This document shows positions 57,946 to 64,000 of a stretch of DNA of 64,000 nt, piece by piece. The notes beneath the pieces were generated by a model. That model did not search any database. It was not told the origin of the DNA and worked only from the letters and a program-made list of their open reading frames with translations. Position numbers and translations under genes: made by a program. The DNA lies in contig NZ_JAUYRI010000009.1 of NCBI RefSeq assembly GCF_030696885.1, forward strand, positions 1 to 64,000, read 5' to 3'. This DNA comes from Thiobacillus sp. (lineage in GTDB: Bacteria > Pseudomonadota > Gammaproteobacteria > Burkholderiales > Thiobacillaceae). Within the stretch, counting starts at the first letter, position 1. Every line of letters begins with the position of its first letter.

Positions 57946-58185
57946 GGGTTTGCCTCCTTATCTTATGGCCGGCGGGTATGTGGTCCCGAGCGGGCTGTTC
58001 TATATCGATCTATATCGACCAGAACAAGCGAATCTTTAATATATGTACTAGAAAAAAATAGTACAAATGTACCTGACGCGTTGCGCCCAGCCAGGTTGCA
58101 GTGCTGCAAGCGATCCGGACGGGCGGGCGGCCGGAGGGCTTATCTGGACGCACCGGCCTGAGCGGCCGGGCTCGGAGGACGAGCC

Positions 58186-59484
58186 TTACATCTGCGACCG
58201 CAGCAAGGCCATGGTGTGCTCGAGCAGCTTTTCACTCCAGGGACGGTTGCGCCATTCGGCGTAGGTAATCTGCCGTGATTTTTTCAGGTCGCCCTCGATG
58301 ATATCGATCTGGCGCTGTGCGAATGCGTGGTCGTAGATATTGAGGTTGGCTTCGTCATTGAGCCGGAACGAGCGTGAATCGAAGTTGGTCGAGCCGACCG
58401 ACACCCACACATCATCGACAACCATCACCTTGCAGTGAAACATGGTCGGCTGATATTCGTAGATTTCGGCGCCGGCCTCGAGCAGATCGCCCCAGCGTGC
58501 GCGCGAGGCGCGCCGCACCGGTTCCGAGTCGATGCGCTTGCCAGGCAAAATGATTTTGACTTTCACGCCGCGCTTCAGCGCGCGCACGAGGGTTTCGACC
58601 GACAGGTCGTCGGGGACGAAATAGGCATTGGCGATATAGATCGTCTTGCGCGCCGAGGCGATCGACAGCAGATACATCAGGCGCACGCTTTCGCTGCCCT
58701 CGCCCGACGAACTCTTGAACACTTGCGCGTGGTGCTCGCCGACTGGCTGCAGCGGCGGGAAATAGTCTTCGCCGTGCAGCACCTCACCGCTGGTCTTCAT
58801 CCAGTTATCAAGGAACGCCGCCTGCATGTGCGCCACTGCCGGCCCTTCGATCCGGAAATGGGAATCGCGCCAGTGATCGGCATCCTGCGCATCGCCCAGC
58901 CAGTTGTCGGCGATGCCGACGCCGCCGGTGAAGCCCACCGTGCCGTCGATCACCAGCAGCTTGCGGTGGGTGCGGTTGTTCATCCGGGCCAGGTGGTACC
59001 AGTGCAGCGGATGGTATTTGTGGAGCTCGACTCCGGCGTCCTCCATCAGCTTCAATAGTTCTTCATCCATCTTCACACTGCCGACCCAGTCGACCAGCAC
59101 ATGGACCTTGACGCCGGCCTGTGCGCGTTCGGCGAGCGCCTCGGCAAATTCCCGGCCGATGTCGCCCGACCAGTAAATATAGGTTTCAAACGTGATGGTT
59201 TTTTGGGCTGCGCGAATGGCCGCCAGCATCGGCGGAAAAATCTCGTCGCCGTTGATCAGTTCCTGCACATGGTTGCCCGCCACCAGTGGAGGGCCGAGCA
59301 GGTGGCTCATCGTGCGCAGAAACTGGGGTTCCTGTACCGCATACAGTTCGCTGATCCGGGTCTGGACCTTTTTTTCGCCGGGGATGAAATTCAGCGCGAG
59401 GATGGTGGCGAGAATCGAAGCGACGACGATCCAGAAAACGAACATTTTTCGGCTTTTTATGAACGTTGTTAATTGCATGGGCAT
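58186..59484 (-). CDS. cardiolipin synthase / phospholipase D-like protein
   Basis: Two HKD motifs: HRKLLVIDGTVGFTGGVGIAD and HCKVMVVDDVWVSVGSTNFDSRSF; N-terminal TM. Confidence 0.92.
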   Translation of the reverse strand: MPMQLTTFIKSRKMFVFWIVVASILATILALNFIPGEKKVQTRISELYAVQEPQFLRTMSHLLGPPLVAGNHVQELINGDEIFPPMLAAIRAAQKTITFETYIYWSGDIGREFAEALAERAQAGVKVHVLVDWVGSVKMDEELLKLMEDAGVELHKYHPLHWYHLARMNNRTHRKLLVIDGTVGFTGGVGIADNWLGDAQDADHWRDSHFRIEGPAVAHMQAAFLDNWMKTSGEVLHGEDYFPPLQPVGEHHAQVFKSSSGEGSESVRLMYLLSIASARKTIYIANAYFVPDDLSVETLVRALKRGVKVKIILPGKRIDSEPVRRASRARWGDLLEAGAEIYEYQPTMFHCKVMVVDDVWVSVGSTNFDSRSFRLNDEANLNIYDHAFAQRQIDIIEGDLKKSRQITYAEWRNRPWSEKLLEHTMALLRSQM

Positions 59485-59563
59485 GATTACGACCCCGGAA
59501 AACCGGGGCCGCCATTCAGTCGTTACTTCGATGGCCTGCCGGGCGAGCCGGCAGGCAGGCGTA

Positions 59564-60022
59564 TTACGGCACCACGCGGGCGTTTTCTCCGCTGCCTTCC
59601 ACAATGACCTGCATGCCGGTGCGCAGGCGCGCGTCCACCGGCTGCACAATGGTCACGCGGCCACCGGTGCGCATGTCGACGCTCACCTGCTGCACCGTCT
59701 TGTCCCTGACCTTGGTTTCGCCGTAGGTCCCTGCGGCGCCGCCGAGGACGGCGCCCACCGCGGTGGCCATCTTGCTGTCACCCACAGCCGAGCCGAGGAT
59801 GCCGCCAGCTACAGCGCCCACCGCGGTGCCTACGCCAAGTTTGTAATCGGCGTCCACCTCGACGTTTTCCAGCGAGGCGATCGTTCCGCGCCGGTCCGTC
59901 TGGGTTGCAACGCTGCCAGTGGTGGTCCCGTATGTGGTCGTGTCCTTGGTGGGCATGTCAGAACAGCCGGCGGCCAGGACCGCGCCCAACAGGACAGGCA
60001 GCACGCGTTTGAGTGTGTTCAT
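59564..60022 (-). CDS. glycine-zipper outer-membrane lipoprotein (SlyB/17-kDa antigen-like)
   Basis: Lipobox VLAAGCSD; LGVGTAVGAVAGGILGSAVGDSKMATAVGAVLGGAAGTYGE. Confidence 0.85.
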   Translation of the reverse strand: MNTLKRVLPVLLGAVLAAGCSDMPTKDTTTYGTTTGSVATQTDRRGTIASLENVEVDADYKLGVGTAVGAVAGGILGSAVGDSKMATAVGAVLGGAAGTYGETKVRDKTVQQVSVDMRTGGRVTIVQPVDARLRTGMQVIVEGSGENARVVP

Positions 60023-60195
60023 GATTCGCCCCTCAGTGTGAGAAGACTTCAGTATCAGTAAGCCGCCCTGATTCGACTATCCGGGTTCGCCTTGTTCCGG
60101 GGACAGAAAACAGGACTCGAACGCGTAGGAAAAAGCCGCGTCCCATTACCGCCGTTTGTCTCCCGGCGGGTGGGCCGTGCATCCCGAAACAAGAC

Positions 60196-60237
60196 CGCCG
60201 CCTCATCCGGAAACCGGGTTCCGGATGAGGCGGCGGC
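60196..60237 (-). terminator. strong hairpin downstream of OmpA-family gene, possible terminator
   Basis: CCGCCGCCTCATCCGGAA-ACCGGG-TTCCGGATGAGGCGGCGG, perfect 18-bp stem; only weak T-richness. Confidence 0.55.
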
Positions 60238-60258
60238 ATGCGCGGGATGACTTCCTCC

Positions 60259-60924
60259 TTACTTCATCGGATGCAGTTCAACCCGACGGTTCTGGAAGCG
60301 GCCTTCGTCGGTTGCGTTGTCCGCGACCGGCTGGGACTCGCCATATCCCTTGATCACCAGGCGATCCGACGGGATGCCCTTGGTGACGAGATAATCGCGA
60401 ACCGATTCGGCACGGCGCAGCGACAGATCCATGTTGTAGGCGTCACTGCCGCGACTGTCGGTGTGGCCTGCCACTTCGACCTTGCCGTCGCCCCACTCTT
60501 TCAGGCTTTCTGCCGCTGCGTCAAGCTTGGGATAGGCTTGCGGCCGCAAGCTGGCCTTGTCGAAGTCGAAGTTCACATCATCCAGTACCAGGCGGAGGGG
60601 TGCCGGGGCGGGTGCCGGGGCGGGGGTCGGCGCGGGTGCGGCAGCCGGGGCAAGTGCAGCCGGCTCGGGTGCAGGCGCGGGGGGCGGGCTCTCGACGACA
60701 GGTTCAGGGGCCTTTTCCGGCGGAACCGGGCAGGGCGTATCGAGCAAGGCACGTCCGGGGCAGCCGATGGTCCTGAAAAGCTCGTAACCGGTGGTTTTCC
60801 CGGTGGGGCTGGCCGCATTGCTGGGGTCATAGAACACGCCAAGTGCGGAATGCTGTGACGCAATGGCGCTACCGGACATGAGGGTCGCCGCACTGGCGCA
60901 AATCAGCAAATGGGTGGTTCGCAT
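60259..60924 (-). CDS. OmpA family protein with Pro/Ala-rich linker
   Basis: DDVNFDFDKASLRPQAYPKLDAAAESL, VAGHTDSRGSDAYNMDLSLRRAESVRDYLV, NRRVELHP. Confidence 0.93.
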   Translation of the reverse strand: MRTTHLLICASAATLMSGSAIASQHSALGVFYDPSNAASPTGKTTGYELFRTIGCPGRALLDTPCPVPPEKAPEPVVESPPPAPAPEPAALAPAAAPAPTPAPAPAPAPLRLVLDDVNFDFDKASLRPQAYPKLDAAAESLKEWGDGKVEVAGHTDSRGSDAYNMDLSLRRAESVRDYLVTKGIPSDRLVIKGYGESQPVADNATDEGRFQNRRVELHPMK

Positions 60925-61318
60925 TTTCAGGCTCCTTTGATTATTGAATCGAAATCGCTTTCCCTGGAAGTTCACCTTGCCGCGCCTTCGGTCAAGCCAC
61001 AGGGGCATGGCCTGGGTCGGATCAGCGGCATCGGATAATTTAAATTTAGCGCATTCATGCGTTTTTGCTTGTCAGCGGACAGATTCACTCTTTGTCAGAA
61101 GAATCCTTCAATTGTCAGGCCGGCGGAGGGTGCCCGATGGGCAGATTGGGGCCCAGGGCCAGCAGGGATGCGGGCTGAGCAGCCGTGATCTGCCTGCTTG
61201 TCTGGGCGGCTGTTTCGGGGTTACAACGCGGTTCAGGCAGGAAGCGGGTTATAGGGGCCGCAGAAAAAAATTGCTTAATTCCTATACTTGTTCCTGATGG
61301 AGAATTTTCGGAGGGGCC

Positions 61319-61705
61319 ATGTCAAGAACAACCGAACTGGTGAAACTGCCCGGCGCGGTGGCTGCTGCGCTCTATTCCAGAAAGGGTTACCTGGAAGAAA
61401 CCGATGGCGAATTGACCCCAGCCGAGGCTGCGGAAATGGCAAGCCTGTGCGCCGCCATCACCATGACACTGGAGATGCAGTGCAGCCTGCTGGGTCGCCT
61501 GGCCGGCAAGCCGGGCTGGGACAGCTCTTATGGCTGGATGACCTGGGGTCCCGACATGTCCCTCGTCACGGTTCACGACAGCACCTGCATCGTGCAGGCG
61601 CAGTTCACCTCATTCAATGACGTGTTCAGGGCGATGACGGAAGCGGCAGTCACCGAGCCGATCAAACCGGGTGGTAAAGGAGAGCCAAATGCCAACATTG
61701 GATGA
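61319..61705 (+). CDS. DUF2173-like small protein (copy 1)
   Basis: LVKLPGAVAAALYSRKGYLEETDGELTPAEAAEMASLCAAITMTL...GWMTWGPDMSLVTVHDSTCIVQAQFTSFNDVFRAMTEA. Confidence 0.7.
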   Translation: MSRTTELVKLPGAVAAALYSRKGYLEETDGELTPAEAAEMASLCAAITMTLEMQCSLLGRLAGKPGWDSSYGWMTWGPDMSLVTVHDSTCIVQAQFTSFNDVFRAMTEAAVTEPIKPGGKGEPNANIG

Positions 61706-62021
61706 ATTGATGCGCTTGCCGGGGGTGTACGGCGCGATCGAGTTTTCCTGCAAGGGCGAACTCGGCCAGGTGCGGGGCGAGCTGAAGCAGGATTTTGCAG
61801 AAATCGTTGCCCAGATGTGTGCCGCCAACATGGCGATCTACCGCATGCAGGCCACAGGCTGGACCAAACTGACCGGCCAGCAGGGCTTTCTGCCCGAACG
61901 CGGCTTTGCCTTTGTGACCCTGGATTACGTGGTGATGGGCATGGACGGCACGGCGATCCTGGCGGACAGCAAACTGTTTGATTACGACGCGGCGTACCGG
62001 CGCTTCACCGCCGCGGCCTGA
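61689..62021 (+). CDS. DUF2173-like small protein (copy 2)
   Basis: LMRLPGVYGAIEFSCKGELGQVRGELKQDFAEIVAQMCAANMAIYRM...RGFAFVTLDYVVMGMDGTAILADSKLFDYDAAYRRF. Confidence 0.7.
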   Translation: MPTLDELMRLPGVYGAIEFSCKGELGQVRGELKQDFAEIVAQMCAANMAIYRMQATGWTKLTGQQGFLPERGFAFVTLDYVVMGMDGTAILADSKLFDYDAAYRRFTAAA

Positions 62022-62050
62022 ACCGGGCATCCACGGAAGGAGCGTGCACC

Positions 62051-62386
62051 ATGCAAAATCTGGAGAGCCTGTCTCAGCTCAAGGGGGTCGTCGCCACCTT
62101 GCGTTTTCTGGACGACGGCAGCCTGGCCGCCGCGGCGGGAGACCTGGACCCGATCGATCCGCAACTGGCCGCCGAGTTGTGCTACGCGAACGGCCGCATC
62201 ATGCAGCACAACAGCGACATGCTGATGACGCTGTCCGGCGCCGACGGCTGGCCGTCCCGCGGCTGGATGATGGTGGGCGATGAGCTGTCGATCTGCGCCG
62301 TGGCCGAAGTGGCCTGCCTGGTGCGCAATCGCGACGTTTCATTTAATGACGTGTTTCGCAGCCTGAAGGAAATTGCCCATAACTAG
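62051..62386 (+). CDS. DUF2173-like small protein (copy 3)
   Basis: LSQLKGVVATLRFLDDGSLAAAAGDLDPIDPQLAAELCYANGRIM...RGWMMVGDELSICAVAEVACLVRNRDVSFNDVFRSLKEI. Confidence 0.7.
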   Translation: MQNLESLSQLKGVVATLRFLDDGSLAAAAGDLDPIDPQLAAELCYANGRIMQHNSDMLMTLSGADGWPSRGWMMVGDELSICAVAEVACLVRNRDVSFNDVFRSLKEIAHN

Positions 62387-62524
62387 CCGGATCGGGGGGA
62401 CTCACGCAGACGCCCGCGGTGCAGCCGATGGCATGGATGTTGAGCGGGATCATCCAGGTGACGCGGCCCCGCTCTGCGGTATTCTGTGCGGCCGGATCAC
62501 ACGAAAACCCAAGGACAGTGCCTG

Positions 62525-63370
62525 ATGCAGAAACCGATCGTGCACGCTGCGCGCACAGCCATTTTTATTGCGAGCGTGCTGGCCATGCCGGCGGCCCATG
62601 CCGAGATGCGTCCGCTGTGGGAAGTGGGCGCCGGGCTGGCGGTCCTCAACTTGCCCAACTATCGCGGCTCGGATGCAAGGCAGACTACAGTGTTGCCGAT
62701 GCCCTATCTGATCTATCGGGGTGAAGTGCTGAGAGCGGACAGCGACGGCCTGCGCGGTCTGCTGTTCGACAGCGAGTGGCTGGAGGTCAACGTCAGCCTC
62801 AACGGCAGCCTGCCGGTCAGCAGCGACGACGATCCGGTGCGCCAGGGCATGGCCGACCTCGACCCCGCCGTCGAACTGGGCCCCACCGTCAACGCCCGCC
62901 TGTGGCAATCGGCCGATCGCAGAATGCGGCTGGACGTGCGGGCGCCGGTGCGCACCGCCATCACCGTCGCGTCCGGCCCCGAGCAGATCGGCTGGCTGTT
63001 CTCACCCAACCTGCTGCTGCAGATCCGCGACCCGGCCGGCCACGCCGGTTGGAATCTTGGCATGCAGGCCGGCCCCTATTTCAATGACCGTGAATACAAC
63101 GCGTATTTCTATGGCGTGCGCCCCGCCGAAGCCCTCGCAGGCCGTCCCGCTTATGACGCGTCGGGCGGCTATTCCGGTGCGCAGGTCACGCTCACCCTGA
63201 CCAGGCGCTTTCCGCGCTGGTGGGTCGGCGGCTTCCTGCGCTACGACACGCTGGCCGGATCGGTGATCGAGGACAGCCCGCTGGTGAAGCAATCCGACGC
63301 CGTCTCGGTCGGGCTTGCGCTGAGCTGGGTGTTCAAGGAATCGACCCGGCGGGTCGACGCCGAGGAATAA
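62525..63370 (+). CDS. MipA/OmpV family outer-membrane protein
   Basis: Signal peptide; WEVGAGLAVLNLPNYRGSDARQTTVLPMPYLIYRGEVLRADSDGLRGLLFDSEWLEVNVSLNGSLPV. Confidence 0.9.
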   Translation: MQKPIVHAARTAIFIASVLAMPAAHAEMRPLWEVGAGLAVLNLPNYRGSDARQTTVLPMPYLIYRGEVLRADSDGLRGLLFDSEWLEVNVSLNGSLPVSSDDDPVRQGMADLDPAVELGPTVNARLWQSADRRMRLDVRAPVRTAITVASGPEQIGWLFSPNLLLQIRDPAGHAGWNLGMQAGPYFNDREYNAYFYGVRPAEALAGRPAYDASGGYSGAQVTLTLTRRFPRWWVGGFLRYDTLAGSVIEDSPLVKQSDAVSVGLALSWVFKESTRRVDAEE

Positions 63371-63383
63371 GGCGGCGCCGAGA

Positions 63384-64000
63384 CTAGATGGCCTGCGTCT
63401 GGCTGCGCCCCAGTTTTTTGGACTGGTAGAGGGCCTGGTCTCCGCGCGTCAGCAGGTCGTCCAGCGTGTCGTCATTGCCCCGCCATTCCGACATGCCGAT
63501 GCTGACCGACCAGGCAATGGGCTCGCTTTCGCTGGCCGCTTCATGAAAGCGCCGTGCCACCAGCTGGGCGTGTTCGAGATCGGTGTCGGGCAGGATGGCC
63601 ATGAATTCATCCCCGCCAAACCGGGTGAGCCGGTCGGTTGCCCGCAATGCCTTTTTGGCGCGTTCCGCAAAATCCACCAGCACCCTGTCGCCCGCAAGGT
63701 GGCCGTGGGTATCGTTGATGTCCTTGAACTTGTCGAGGTCGATCAGCATGATGGTCAGCTTGTTTCCATGGCGCCGGACGCGGGCGATTTCGCGCTCGAG
63801 TTCGTCGACCGCCGCCTTCTTGTTGAGGCACTGAGTCAGGTCGTCATGGCGGCTCATGTATTCCAGGTCCTGGCGCAGCCTTTCGGACGCCAGCATGATG
63901 AAGCTGATCGTCCCGATCGGAATCATCACGGACGGCAGCGCCATGTAGAAAAGCTGCGAGGTCGATTCATCCAGCAGACTGGTGGGCGCCTCGAAGCCCA
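63384..64000 (-). CDS. diguanylate cyclase (GGDEF) protein, truncated by window end
   Basis: RHDDLTQCLNKKAAVDELEREI...RFGGDEFMAILPDTDLEHAQ; frame appears to continue past 64000. Confidence 0.9.
   Translation of the reverse strand, partial: GFEAPTSLLDESTSQLFYMALPSVMIPIGTISFIMLASERLRQDLEYMSRHDDLTQCLNKKAAVDELEREIARVRRHGNKLTIMLIDLDKFKDINDTHGHLAGDRVLVDFAERAKKALRATDRLTRFGGDEFMAILPDTDLEHAQLVARRFHEAASESEPIAWSVSIGMSEWRGNDDTLDDLLTRGDQALYQSKKLGRSQTQAI

Noticed and set aside
60598-60621. Tandem 12-mer GGGTGCCGGGGC as a DNA repeat element
   Set aside because: Explained by the Pro/Ala-rich linker codons of the OmpA-family protein

Overview
High-GC betaproteobacterial-type chromosomal segment with dense coding and few spacers. 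I recognised no tRNA, rRNA, CRISPR array, prophage or transposase. About 1-14.7 kb is an ordinary housekeeping block: bactofilin, HD-GYP/histidine kinase pair, adk, kdsB, Trm112, lpxK, exbD/exbB, xseA, sodB. About 15-64 kb is richer in sulfur, selenium and molybdenum genes: SelO, DoxX, a SelD/EgtD locus divergent from an EgtB/SenA-like gene, moaA and tauE-mobB-moeA-moaD-moaE. It also holds a MarR-cyt b561-YceI block with three YceI paralogs, a standalone ModE HTH protein, CrcB/DUF190, a second TauE, ppx, three tandem small DUF2173-like proteins and several GGDEF proteins. The most interesting region is 26.9-38.2 kb. It encodes a GntR/UTRA regulator, an AprA-like flavoprotein, an AprB-like mini-ferredoxin, a HEAT-repeat protein and a FdxA-like ferredoxin. 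These are followed by a NitT/TauT-type ABC importer whose binding protein appears to carry a C-terminal NosL-like domain, and a giant GltD-like/DHODB-like fused oxidoreductase. Two -24/-12 (sigma-54) promoter matches and a shared ATAACAAG motif mark its transcription units. Other directly visible signals are a perfect 16-bp palindrome sitting in a TTGACA-N17-TATATT promoter upstream of marR, a ModE-box-like palindrome between moaA and tauE, a MITE-like element with 23-bp perfect inverted repeats that supplies the ppx stop codon, and a frameshifted Cdd1-like pseudogene near a possible mosaic boundary. All family assignments are from reading translations by eye; no database search was run.
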